A stretch of 33,637 bases of DNA, taken from an uncultured Clostridia bacterium (GTDB lineage: Bacteria; Bacillota; Clostridia; Christensenellales; UBA1750). Position numbers and translations under genes: made by a program. A model generated the notes under the pieces. The model had not been told where the DNA came from. It did no database searches and saw only the letters and a list, made by a program, of their open reading frames with translations. The stretch lies in contig CAJFMX010000024.1 in the NCBI GenBank assembly GCA_904393115.1, positions 1-33,637 of the forward strand, in the 5' to 3' direction. The number at the start of each line of letters is the position of its first letter. Position 1 is the first letter of the stretch. Shown piece by piece: positions 16,289 through 26,372 of this stretch.

Positions 16289-16975
16289 ATGGCGGAAGGC
16301 AAATTCGCCGGCGTGACGCAGGCGATGCTGGACTATTACATCGGCCTTGCGCTGAACAACAACCGGGAATACTACCTCGCGACAAAGGACGTCTACGAGC
16401 GGGAGGTGCGCGCGCCGCTGCTGGACCTGGCGGAAACGCTCGCGCCCGCGGCGCTGCAGCTCGACGGGGAGATGGAGCAGCGGCCGGGCCACATCCTGGC
16501 GCGAATCCGGCGGGACACGCGCTTTACCCGGGACAAGTCGCCCTACCGGGACCACGCGTGGCTCTCCTTCCGGCCGATGGGGCGGCGCAAGAGCGGCAGC
16601 TTCGGGCTCTACGCCGCGCTCGGTCCGCAGGGCTGCTGCTACGGCGCGGGGTTCTACGACGAGGAGCCGGCGCGGGCGCGGCGGATCCGCGAGGCCATCC
16701 TGCGGAACCCGGACGAGTTCGAGGCCGCGCTCTCGGACCCGGAGCTCCGGGAGCGGTTCCAGATGCTCGGCGAGGACTACCGGCGGATGGAGCCGCCGGT
16801 GGCGCTGCCGCCCTATGCGGACGCGCTCTACCGGAAGAAGGGCGTCTACTTTGAGCACGACGACGGCCTGGACGGCCGCGTGTTCTCCCCGCGCTATGCG
16901 GAGGAGATCGCGGAGGGGTTCCGGCTGCTCCGGCCGGTATACGCGCTGCTGGCGCCGCTCGCCCAAGGGGAGTGA
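16289..16975 (+). CDS. DUF2461 domain-containing protein
   Basis: The 228-residue soluble protein matches the DUF2461 (TIGR02453-like) pattern. An N-terminal helix pair is followed by LARIRRDTRFTRDKSPYRDH, the central GCCYGAGFYDEEPARARRIR and the C-terminal KKGVYFEHDD region. The family's biochemical role is unknown. The ATG at 16289 is preceded by AAGGAGGAGG; a frame open to 16244 begins inside the last unit of the upstream repeat array and has no ribosome site. It is first in a row of four plus-strand genes (nitroreductase-like, phosphohexomutase, transketolase) with gaps of 13-52 bases, so probably one operon, although no clear promoter is visible. Confidence 0.9.
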   Translation: MAEGKFAGVTQAMLDYYIGLALNNNREYYLATKDVYEREVRAPLLDLAETLAPAALQLDGEMEQRPGHILARIRRDTRFTRDKSPYRDHAWLSFRPMGRRKSGSFGLYAALGPQGCCYGAGFYDEEPARARRIREAILRNPDEFEAALSDPELRERFQMLGEDYRRMEPPVALPPYADALYRKKGVYFEHDDGLDGRVFSPRYAEEIAEGFRLLRPVYALLAPLAQGE

Positions 16976-17025
16976 GCGCGCGCAGCGCAGGGGACGAAGA
17001 GACGGACGAGGAGGGATTTTTTCTC

Positions 17026-17520
17026 ATGGATGCGATTCAGGCGATGTGCACGCGGCGGTCGGTCCGCAAGTACACGGAGGACCCGGTCAAGGAGGAGGAC
17101 CTGCGCAAGATCCTGGACTGTGGCAGGCTCGCGCCCACGGGCGTGAACCGGCAGGCCTGGCGCTTCATCGTGGTGACGGACGCCGCGGTCAAGGCCGCGG
17201 TGGCCGAGGCTACGGATTACGGCAAGTTCATCGCGTCGGCGCCTGTGGTCATCGCCGTGGCGATCGGACCGGACGCCGCCTGCCCGAACGAGGACAGCGC
17301 CGCGGCGGCCTGCAACATGCTCAACGCGGCGCACGCGCTGGGCTACGGCGGCTGCTGGATCGGCTCCAACGGCAATGCGACCGCCGAGCGCGTGGGCAAG
17401 GTGCTGCGCCTGCCCGCGGGATGGAAGATCTACGCGCTGTTCTCCGTCGGCGTGCCGGCAGAGGAGGCGCATCGCGAGAAGAAGCGCCTGGAGGAGGTCG
17501 TCTCCTACAACGGATTCTAG
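17026..17520 (+). CDS. Nitroreductase-family protein
   Basis: The 164-residue protein has the start motif AMCTRRSVRKYTEDPV and then LRKILDCGRLAPTGVNRQAW, the FMN-binding pattern of the nitroreductase superfamily. GYGGCWIGSNGN and the C-terminal LFSVGVPAEE complete the fold. It is at the short end of the family (usually 165-220). Such proteins use FMN and NAD(P)H to reduce nitroaromatics, quinones or flavins; the physiological substrate cannot be named. ATG at 17026 has GGAGGG about 10 bases upstream, and 13 bases separate its stop from the next start. Confidence 0.92.
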   Translation: MDAIQAMCTRRSVRKYTEDPVKEEDLRKILDCGRLAPTGVNRQAWRFIVVTDAAVKAAVAEATDYGKFIASAPVVIAVAIGPDAACPNEDSAAAACNMLNAAHALGYGGCWIGSNGNATAERVGKVLRLPAGWKIYALFSVGVPAEEAHREKKRLEEVVSYNGF

Positions 17521-17533
17521 GAGGAGGAACGGC

Positions 17534-19015
17534 ATGGAGAAGGATTTGAAGCTCGTCAGCGGCAGCGACCTGCGCGGCGTGGCGGTGGACGTGGGGTCCG
17601 GCGTCACCCTCGGCCCGGACCAGGCGCGCAGCGCGGCCTACGCATTCGCGGAGTTCCTGAAGAAGCGCACGGGGCAGAGCAGCCCGCTCGTCGCGCTCGG
17701 ACGCGACCCGCGCCTCACGGGCGAGGCGCTGCTGCACGCGGCGGCCGAGGGCCTGTGCGCCGCGGGCGCGCGCGCAGTGGACTTCGGCCTGTGCGCGACC
17801 CCCGCGATGTTCGAGGCGGTGCTGGCCCTGCCCAGCGACGGCGCGATCATGATCACGGCCTCGCACCTGCCCTATGAGCGCAACGGCATGAAGTTCGTGA
17901 CGAAGGACGGGGGCCTGGAGCACGAGGAGGTCGCGGACCTGGCCCGGGCCATGCAGCCGGTCGCGCCCTGCGCGGTCGGGGACCTGCCCAAGGTCGACTT
18001 CCTCGCGCAGTACGCGGCGCGGCTTGCGGACTTTGTGCGGGCGCGCGCGGGCCGGGGGGACAAGCCCCTTGCCGGGCGGAAGATCGCCGTGGACGCGGGC
18101 AACGGCTCGGGCGGGTTCTTCGCCAAGCTCGTGCTCGAGCCCCTGGGCGCGGACACGGCCGGCAGCCAGTTCCTCGAGCCGGACGGCCGGTTCCCGAACC
18201 ACATCCCCAATCCCGAGGACGGGGCGGCGATGGAGGCGGCCTGCCGCATGGTGCGCGGCAGCGGCGCGGACGCGGGCGTGATCCTGGACGCGGACTGCGA
18301 CCGCGCGGCCATCGTCGGCAAGGGCGGCGCGCCGATGAACCGCAACCGCCTGCTGGCGCTGCTGGCGGCGATCGTGCTGGAGGAGCACCCCGGCGCCACG
18401 ATCGTGACGGACTCGGTGACCAGCGCCGGGCTCACGCGCTTCATCGAGCGCAAGGGCGGCGTGCACCTGCGCTACAAGCGCGGGTACAAGAACGTGATCG
18501 ACAAGGCCAAGGAGCTCTGCGCGCAGGGCGTCGACTGCCCGCTGGCGGTCGAGACGAGCGGGCACTGCGCCTTTGCCGACAACCACTTCCTGGACGACGG
18601 CGCGTACATGGCCGCGCGGCTGCTGGCGCTCCTGGCGGACGGGGAGGACCTGGAGGGAAAGATCGCGGACCTGGAGGAGCCGGCCGAGGAAGCGGAGGTG
18701 CGCCTGAAGATTGCGGCGGAGGACTTCCGCGCCGCGGGCGAGGCGGTGCTCCAGCGCGTGCGCGCGGGCATCGGCCAGCGGCCGGACTGGGGCGCGAACC
18801 GCGACTACGAGGGCGTGCGCGCGACCGTGCGCCTGCCCGGCGGGGGCGAGGGGCTGATCCTGGTGCGCCTCTCCGTGCACGACCCGGTTCTGCCCATCAA
18901 CTTCGAATCCGACGCGCCCGGGGGCGTGAAGATCCTGGCGCAGCAGCTCCTGGAGCAGATCCAGGGCGCGCAGGGCGTGGACCTTGCGCCGCTTGCGGCC
19001 CTCGCCGCGCCGTAA
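17534..19015 (+). CDS. Phosphohexomutase (phosphomannomutase/phosphoglucomutase)
   Basis: The 493-residue alpha-D-phosphohexomutase interconverts hexose 1- and 6-phosphates through a phosphoserine. The active-site loop is [12 protein letters not shown] (Ser110, with Leu where Asn is usual), the metal loop is DADCDR (Asp252, 254, 256) and the sugar-binding loop is ETSGH (340-344). The C-terminal phosphate-binding RPSGTEP loop is absent; this region reads [15 protein letters not shown], as in a distinct subfamily. The ATG at 17534 follows GAGGAGGAAC. The longer open frame to 17375 lies inside the nitroreductase gene. A second, typical mutase lies at 22265, so the two probably differ in substrate. 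Confidence 0.9.
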   Translation: MEKDLKLVSGSDLRGVAVDVGSGVTLGPDQARSAAYAFAEFLKKRTGQSSPLVALGRDPRLTGEALLHAAAEGLCAAGARAVDFGLCATPAMFEAVLALPSDGAIMITASHLPYERNGMKFVTKDGGLEHEEVADLARAMQPVAPCAVGDLPKVDFLAQYAARLADFVRARAGRGDKPLAGRKIAVDAGNGSGGFFAKLVLEPLGADTAGSQFLEPDGRFPNHIPNPEDGAAMEAACRMVRGSGADAGVILDADCDRAAIVGKGGAPMNRNRLLALLAAIVLEEHPGATIVTDSVTSAGLTRFIERKGGVHLRYKRGYKNVIDKAKELCAQGVDCPLAVETSGHCAFADNHFLDDGAYMAARLLALLADGEDLEGKIADLEEPAEEAEVRLKIAAEDFRAAGEAVLQRVRAGIGQRPDWGANRDYEGVRATVRLPGGGEGLILVRLSVHDPVLPINFESDAPGGVKILAQQLLEQIQGAQGVDLAPLAALAAP

Positions 19016-19067
19016 GGCAGCGCGTTTTCATAGATTCCCAACGCATTCCAGAAAGGGAGGAAAAATC

Positions 19068-21050
<1,983 letters not shown>

Positions 21051-21076
21051 GACACAGCTCTCCCTTTGGGGAAAAT

Positions 21077-21684
21077 GCGGGACCCGGAAATGGACTTCCG
21101 GGTCCCCTGACGTTTTTGGCCCCCGGGGCGGCAGGGAAAAAGCGGCGGGGGGGTGCGGGCGCGGGGGCGCGGCGAAGCGCTTCCCCCCGGGCCTACTCGG
21201 GAGGAGGCTGCCGGAGGAGGGGCTCCGCCTCCGGCGCGGTGGGCGCGCGCCGCGGCTAGCCAAGCGCGGAAACCTGTAAATGCGGGACCCGGAAATGGAC
21301 TTCCGGGTCCCCTGCCGGTTTTGGCCCCCGGGGCGGCAGGGAAAAAGCGGCGGGCGGGGAGCGGGCGCGGGGGCGCGGCAAGGCGCTTCCCTCTGGGCCT
21401 GCTCGGGAGGAGGCTGCCGGAGGAGGGGCTCCTCCTCCGGCGCGGCGGGTGCGCGCGGCGGTAGGCCAAGCGCGGAAACCTGCGGGACCCGGAAGCGAAC
21501 TTCCGGGTCCCCCTGCCGTTTTTGGCCCCCGGGGCGGCAGGGAAAAAGCGGCGGGGCGGGGTGCGGGCGCGGGGGCGCGGCGAAGCGCTTCCCTCTGGGC
21601 CTGCTCGGGAGGAGGCTGCCGGAGGAGGGGCTCCTCCTCCGGCGCGGTGGCTGCGCGCCGCGGCTAGCCAAGCGCGGAAACCTG
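21077..21684. repeat. Three direct repeats of 200-205 bp
   Basis: Units begin at 21077, 21282 and 21482 with GCGGGACCCGGAA. Each opens with an 11-bp hairpin (GGGACCCGGAA / TTCCGGGTCCC; the loop differs in unit 3). Each then has a CCCCCGGGGCGGCAGGG segment, a GAAGCGCTTC-type palindrome (altered in unit 2), a GGAGGAG GGG CTCCTCC hairpin (units 2 and 3; unit 1 is changed) and the end CCAAGCGCGGAAACCTG. No credible gene lies between 21051 and 21737; open frames here repeat with the units. Confidence 0.92.
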
Positions 21685-21693
21685 TGGTATACT
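21665..21693 (+). promoter_or_regulatory. Weak promoter for the acetyltransferase-mutase pair
   Basis: TATACT (21688-21693) lies just beyond the last repeat. The best -35 with a 17-base spacer is TAGCCA (21665-21670), inside the repeat end. Only the -10 is convincing. Confidence 0.4.
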
Positions 21694-21737
21694 GTTGGAG
21701 GAAAATCCATCGAATTCCGCGGTAAGGAAGTGGCGGC

Positions 21738-22268
21738 ATGAACTTGGTGAAACCGAAGATCGCGCACTACAAGGCCGTGATGGAGGCCGACCGCGACTTC
21801 GAGCGCGCGGGCGAGGAGCCGTACTGCGGCGCCAGCGGGCGCGTGGGATACATGGGCTGGCTGCTGCTGCTGGACCGGCAGTCCAAGCCGGAGTGCATGG
21901 ACTACGGCAGCAACCCCAACGAGATCTACTTCCTCATGGACGACGAGGAGAAGAAGATCTACGGCTTTGGGCAGCTTCGCCCTTACGACACGGTGGACGT
22001 GCTGACCTGGGCCGGCCACATCGGCTACAGCGTCGCGCCCTCCGAGCGGGGGCAAGGCTTTGCGCAGGAGCTCCTGCGCCGGCTGCTGGACATGGGCTTT
22101 GCCCGCGGCCGACAGGAGATCCTGCTGACCTGCGACGTGGACAACGACGCCTCCCGCCACGTCATCGAGAAGGCGGGCGGCCGGTTCGCGGGCTTTTACC
22201 GGGACGGAAAGTACGACAAGCGACAGTATTGGTTTGACGCGCAGGATTGGAGGACGAGGAAAGGATGA
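21738..22268 (+). CDS. GNAT-family N-acetyltransferase
   Basis: The 176-residue protein has the acetyl-CoA pyrophosphate-binding loop in [18 protein letters not shown] and the following [19 protein letters not shown], where Asn/Ser and the Glu-Lys-Ala-Gly turn are standard for the family. It resembles the COG3981 predicted acetyltransferases. Acceptor substrate unknown. The ATG at 21738 has AAGGAAGTGG upstream, and the stop overlaps the next gene start as ATGA, so translation is probably coupled to the phosphohexomutase. Confidence 0.88.
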   Translation: MNLVKPKIAHYKAVMEADRDFERAGEEPYCGASGRVGYMGWLLLLDRQSKPECMDYGSNPNEIYFLMDDEEKKIYGFGQLRPYDTVDVLTWAGHIGYSVAPSERGQGFAQELLRRLLDMGFARGRQEILLTCDVDNDASRHVIEKAGGRFAGFYRDGKYDKRQYWFDAQDWRTRKG

Positions 22269-23980
22269 GCAGTATGTGGCAGGACGAATGGAAGCGCTGG
22301 CAAAAGGAGCTGGCCGCGCGCGACCCGGAGGCGCTCCGGGAGCTGGAGGCGCAGAGCGACGAGGAAAAGCTCGAGGCCTTTGCCGGGAAGATGGCCTTTG
22401 GCACGGGCGGGCTGCGCTCGATCCTGGGCATGGGCCCGGCGCGCATGAACGTCTACACCGTCGCCCGCGCGACGGAGGGCCTCTCCCGCGTGATCCTCGG
22501 CAGCGACGCGCCCAAGTCCGTGGCCATCGCCTATGACACGCGCAAGAACTCGGACGTCTTCGCCCGCGCGGCGGCGCGCGTGTTCCTGGGCAACGGCATC
22601 CGCGTGGTGCTCTGGCCCGAGCCCGTGCCCACGCCCCTGCTCTCCTACACGGTGCGCAAGCTGGGCCTGGGCTGGGGCGTGGTCGTCACCGCCAGCCACA
22701 ACCCCAAGCAGTACAACGGCTACAAGGTCTACGACTGCCGCGGCGTACAGGTCATCCCGGAGCAGGCCGCGCGCATCACGGAGCAGATGGAGGGCGTGGA
22801 CTTCTTCGGCAACCCGGACCTGCCCCTTAAGGCCGGGCGCGAGGCGGGCCTTCTGACCGAGCCCACGGGCGTGATGGACGCCTACTGCGAGGCCCTGGGG
22901 CAGATGCTGCCGGAGGCGGACGCCGCGGGCGCTGCGGGCGCCGCGGGCGCTGCGAGCGCTGCGAGCGCCGCAGACCTGCCCCTGGTCTACAGCGGCCTGT
23001 ACGGCACGGGCGCAAAGCCCGTCTCCCGGATGCTGCGCGCGCTGGGCTTTTCGAATCTGACCACCGTGCAGATGGAGCCGGACAGCGACTTTGGCGGCCT
23101 GTACATGCCCAACCCCGAGGACGCGCGCGTCTACGCGCAGGCCATCGAGGCGGCAAAGAGCGCGGGGGCAAAGCTCCTGCTCGCCACGGACCCGGACTGC
23201 GACCGCGTGGGCGTGCAGGTCGCGCGCGCGGACGGCTTTGTGCCGCTCAACGGCAACGAGATCGGCGCGCTGCTGATCGACTACCTCTGCGCCGTGCGCC
23301 CGCCCGTGCCCGGCGACGTGCTGGTGACGACCGTCGTCTCCGGGGAGCTGGGCCAGCGCGTGGCCCGCAGCCACGGCATCGAGGTCCAGCAGGTGCTCAC
23401 GGGCTTTAAGTTCATCGGGGACGTGGCCGAGAACCTGCCGCCGAAGGGCAAGCGCTTCTTCTTCGGCTACGAGGAGAGCTATGGGTACCTGACGGGCGAC
23501 CTCGCCCGCGACAAGGACGCGGTGCTGGCCTGCTCGCTCGTGGCGAAGATGGCGCTCCACTGGAAGGCGCAGGGCAAGGACCTGCTCGACCGCCTGGAGG
23601 AGATCGAGCGCGAGCAGGGCTACTGCGTGGAGAAGACCGTCAGCCGCCACGTCGAGGGCATCGACTTTGCCGAGAAGATCGCTGCGCGCATGGAGGCGCT
23701 GCGCGACCCGAACCTGGCCGAGCTTGGCGGCCTTGCGGTCCTGGCGGTGGAGGACTACCTCACCGGGCAGCGCCGCGACCTTGCCTCCGGCTCGGTGCAG
23801 GCGCTGGACGTGCCCCGCGCGGACGTGCTCAAGTTCTTCTTCGCGCAGGGGACGCTGGCCGTGCGCCCCTCGGGCACGGAGCCGAACATCAAGTTCTACT
23901 GCGCGGCAAACGGCAAGACGCGGGCGGACGCCGGGGAGAACCTCGGCGCCATCCAGCGCGCGCAGGAAACCCTGCTCTGA
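22265..23980 (+). CDS. pgcA: Phosphoglucomutase/phosphomannomutase, long type
   Basis: The 571-residue phospho-sugar mutase resembles Bacillus PgcA in length and motifs. The N-terminal AFGTGGLRSILGMGPARMN, phosphoserine loop VTASHNPKQYNGYK (Ser144), metal loop DPDCDR (309-314), sugar loop FGYEESYGYLTGD and phosphate loop RPSGTEPNIKFY are all complete. The chosen ATG at 22265 overlaps the previous stop (ATGA); a TTG at 22247 and an ATG at 22274 are alternatives. Residues about 219-237 are an Ala/Gly/Ser insert encoded by 9-bp repeats, in the linker between the first two domains. It supplies glucose 1-phosphate for envelope and storage polysaccharides. Confidence 0.93.
   Translation: MSSMWQDEWKRWQKELAARDPEALRELEAQSDEEKLEAFAGKMAFGTGGLRSILGMGPARMNVYTVARATEGLSRVILGSDAPKSVAIAYDTRKNSDVFARAAARVFLGNGIRVVLWPEPVPTPLLSYTVRKLGLGWGVVVTASHNPKQYNGYKVYDCRGVQVIPEQAARITEQMEGVDFFGNPDLPLKAGREAGLLTEPTGVMDAYCEALGQMLPEADAAGAAGAAGAASAASAADLPLVYSGLYGTGAKPVSRMLRALGFSNLTTVQMEPDSDFGGLYMPNPEDARVYAQAIEAAKSAGAKLLLATDPDCDRVGVQVARADGFVPLNGNEIGALLIDYLCAVRPPVPGDVLVTTVVSGELGQRVARSHGIEVQQVLTGFKFIGDVAENLPPKGKRFFFGYEESYGYLTGDLARDKDAVLACSLVAKMALHWKAQGKDLLDRLEEIEREQGYCVEKTVSRHVEGIDFAEKIAARMEALRDPNLAELGGLAVLAVEDYLTGQRRDLASGSVQALDVPRADVLKFFFAQGTLAVRPSGTEPNIKFYCAANGKTRADAGENLGAIQRAQETLL
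22925..22969 (+). repeat. Five in-frame 9-bp tandem repeats
   Basis: Units GCGGGCGCT, GCGGGCGCC, GCGGGCGCT, GCGAGCGCT and GCGAGCGCC encode the Ala/Gly/Ser-rich linker of the mutase. Confidence 0.85.
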
Positions 23981-23991
23981 CGCGCCGGCAG

Positions 23992-24031
23992 GCGCAAAGC
24001 GCTCCGCGAAATCCTGCGGGGCGCTTTGCGC
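23992..24031 (+). terminator. Long hairpin after the mutase, without a T run
   Basis: A 16-bp stem (23992-24007 with 24016-24031, including GCGCAAAGCGC / GCGCTTTGCGC and one T-G pair) with an 8-base loop follows the stop by 11 bases. No T tract follows, so it may end transcription weakly or act as an mRNA 3' stabiliser. Confidence 0.5.
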
Positions 24032-24106
24032 GCTCTCGCGCCGCAAAACGGGCGAATCCCGCCCTTGCAAGAGGCCGCTTTTTGCAAAATCTTCGCGCTG
24101 TAGCGC

Positions 24107-24135
24107 TTGAAAAGTGGTCGGATTTTCTCTATAAT
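24107..24135 (+). promoter_or_regulatory. Promoter of the aspartate kinase operon
   Basis: TTGAAA (24107-24112), 17 bases, TATAAT (24130-24135). An inverted repeat GCGCT GT AGCGC (24095-24106) abuts the -35 and could bind a regulator. The leader of about 70 bases is too short for a lysine riboswitch. Confidence 0.82.
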
Positions 24136-24209
24136 TAAGTGCATTGGCAGTTGGGCAGGATAAGCAAGACCGCCTTGCCGGACACGGTTGGAAAGGGGAA
24201 GATACTTTC

Positions 24210-25532
24210 ATGGGAATAGTGGTCACGAAATTCGGGGGGAGCTCCCTGGCGGACGCGGGACAGTTCCGCAAGGTGCGGGACATCCTGCTTGCGGATGAAA
24301 ACCGCAAGTACGTCGTCCCCTCGGCGCCGGGCCGCCGCGACGCGGACGACGCCAAGGTCACGGACTTGCTCTACGCCTGCCACACCTTGGCGGCCGAGGG
24401 GCGCGCGCACGAGTTTGAGGAGACGTTCTCCGCCATCCGCGAGCGGTACCTGGGCATCGTGGAGGAGCTGGGCCTTTCCCCGGAGTGCATCGCCACGCAG
24501 CTGGAACAGGCGCGCTTTGCGATCCTTTCCGGCATGGGCCCGGACTACGCCGCAAGCCGCGGCGAGTTCCTGAACGGCCTGCTGCTCTCGGCGTACCTGG
24601 GCTGGGAGTTCATCGACGCGGCGGAGGTCATCTTCTTCGACGCGGCGGGCCGGTTTGACGCCGAGCGCACGCAGGAGGTGCTCTCCGCGCGCCTGGGCCG
24701 CACGGAGTACGCCGTGATCCCCGGATTCTACGGCTCGCTTCCCAACGGGGAGATCAAGACCTTCACCCGCGGCGGGTCGGACGTCACCGGCGCCATCGTC
24801 GCGCGCGCGGCCGGGGCCGAGCTCTATGAGAACTGGACGGACGTCTCCGGCTTCCTCATGGCGGACCCGCGCATCGTCAAGCGCCCCAAGCGCATCCACG
24901 TCATCACCTACCGCGAGCTGCGCGAGCTCTCCTACATGGGCGCGACGGTCCTGCACGAGGACGCGATCTTCCCCGTGCGCATGGCCGGCATCCCCATCAA
25001 CATCCGCAACACGAACGAGCCGGAGAACGCCGGCACCATGATCGTGCGCGCGGACGAGAGCCACGTGCGCGGCGCGATCACCGGCATCGCGGGCAAGAAG
25101 GGCTTTACCGCCATCGCCATCGAGAAGAACATGATGAACAGCGAGCTGGGCTTTGGCCGCCGGGTCCTGACCGCGCTGGAGGAGTGCGGCGTCTCCTTTG
25201 AGCACATGCCCTCGGGCATCGACACCATGACCGTGCTCGTCTCCGACAGCGCCATCGCCGGCCGCATCGACGAGGTGGTCGAGCGCATCCGCCGCACCTG
25301 CAAGCCGGACCACATCGAGGTCATCTCCGGCCTGTCGCTGGTGGCCACCGTCGGCCGCGGCATGGTCCGCTACCCCGGCACCGCGGCGCGCATCTTCGGC
25401 GCGCTGGCCGACAGCGGCATCAACATCCGCATGATCGACCAGGGGTCCAGCGAGATCAACATCATCGTGGGCGTGGAGAGCGCGGACTTTGAGCGCGCGG
25501 TCAACGCCATCTACAACGCGTTCCTGAAGTGA
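24210..25532 (+). CDS. lysC: Aspartate kinase (monofunctional, ACT-domain type)
   Basis: The 440-residue enzyme phosphorylates aspartate, the entry to lysine, threonine and methionine synthesis. The kinase domain starts with VTKFGGSSLAD, followed by GRRDADDAKVTDLLY, FTRGGSDVTGA and ENWTDVSGFLMADPRIV; the substrate loops are intact. Two ACT domains form the C-terminus (about 300-440), ending in SGINIRMIDQGSSEINIIVGV, and normally bind a feedback amino acid. It is closest in layout to the Bacillus YclM class. The ATG at 24210 has AAAGGGGAAG upstream; the open frame to 24144 has no site. The next gene starts 23 bases later. Confidence 0.95.
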   Translation: MGIVVTKFGGSSLADAGQFRKVRDILLADENRKYVVPSAPGRRDADDAKVTDLLYACHTLAAEGRAHEFEETFSAIRERYLGIVEELGLSPECIATQLEQARFAILSGMGPDYAASRGEFLNGLLLSAYLGWEFIDAAEVIFFDAAGRFDAERTQEVLSARLGRTEYAVIPGFYGSLPNGEIKTFTRGGSDVTGAIVARAAGAELYENWTDVSGFLMADPRIVKRPKRIHVITYRELRELSYMGATVLHEDAIFPVRMAGIPINIRNTNEPENAGTMIVRADESHVRGAITGIAGKKGFTAIAIEKNMMNSELGFGRRVLTALEECGVSFEHMPSGIDTMTVLVSDSAIAGRIDEVVERIRRTCKPDHIEVISGLSLVATVGRGMVRYPGTAARIFGALADSGINIRMIDQGSSEINIIVGVESADFERAVNAIYNAFLK

Positions 25533-25555
25533 AGGGGCGCAAAGGGGGGCTGTCC

Positions 25556-26332
25556 GTGAAGCTGCGCAGGGGTTTGGCGCTGGTTCTCGCGCTGCTGCTG
25601 GCGCTGTCCCTGGGCGGCTGCGCCGCGCCGGCGGACGCGGCCGTGCTCTGCTCGGCGGAGGCGGCGCCCGCCGGCCGCGCCATGGCGGAGGCCGGGGCCG
25701 GCCTCTCCTACGCCGTGGCCGAGGACGACGCGGCCGCCCTGCAGCAGCTGACGAGCGGCCAGTGCGAGTTCGCGCTGGTGACGGAGTCCGGCGCGCAGAC
25801 GTGGCAGGAGGCGGGCGGCGCGGTCTCGCCCGAGGCGGCGCTGGCGGTCTTCGCCGTGCTCTCGTGCGCGGGGGACTACGGCGCATGGGACCGGAACACG
25901 CGCGTGGTCATCGTGGGCGAGGCGGGCGGCTTTGGCGATTCGCTCGCGCAGCAGGTGCTCACCTGCGCGCTCTACGGCTCCGTGCGCTACGACGACCTGG
26001 ACGCCGCGCTCAGCGCCCTGGAGCGCGGCACGGCGGACGCGGTGCTGGGCATGATCGCCCCGCAGGACGAGGGCGTATCCCGCGTGCTCGGGCGCGTGCG
26101 GAACCTGGAGCTGCTCTCCATGCCGGAGAGCCTGATCGCCGTGCGCGTGCCGGACGAGGCCGTGCGCGAGCACGCGCTGGACCTGGGCGGGCAGACGGCG
26201 CAGACCTACGCGCTCTTCGGCGCGCTGTGCACGGGCGGCGCCGTCTCCACCGGGCAGGAGGAGGCCGCCTACCGCGCCGCGCAGGAGGCCGGGATTCTCT
26301 CGGTCGGTGCGCCGGGCGCCATACTCGAGTAG
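25556..26332 (+). CDS. Putative substrate-binding-type lipoprotein
   Basis: The 258-residue lipoprotein has a hydrophobic signal peptide and lipobox LGGC (Cys22). The start is GTG at 25556, six bases after AAAGGGGGG; the GTG at 25529 overlaps the lysC stop and would add nine residues to the signal. The mature part alternates beta strands and Ala-rich helices, with DLDAALSALERGTADAVLGM and RVRNLELLSMPESLIAVRVP. This resembles the TAXI/NMT1-like periplasmic-binding fold, but similarity is weak. No transporter membrane subunit is adjacent. It lies in a run of four plus-strand genes after lysC. Function is unassigned; ligand sensing or solute binding is a guess. Confidence 0.7.
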   Translation: MKLRRGLALVLALLLALSLGGCAAPADAAVLCSAEAAPAGRAMAEAGAGLSYAVAEDDAAALQQLTSGQCEFALVTESGAQTWQEAGGAVSPEAALAVFAVLSCAGDYGAWDRNTRVVIVGEAGGFGDSLAQQVLTCALYGSVRYDDLDAALSALERGTADAVLGMIAPQDEGVSRVLGRVRNLELLSMPESLIAVRVPDEAVREHALDLGGQTAQTYALFGALCTGGAVSTGQEEAAYRAAQEAGILSVGAPGAILE

Positions 26333-26372
26333 GAATACACGAATTTGGACGAAAAAAGGGGAGGGACGGCGC

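Noticed and set aside
13513..16302. 929-codon open frame on the minus strand
   Set aside because: Antisense to the surface protein and through the repeat array; its repeated segments arise from the hairpin units, whose 97- and 100-bp spacings shift frame.
24136..24209. Lysine riboswitch before aspartate kinase
   Set aside because: The leader is only about 70 bases, too short for the lysine aptamer.
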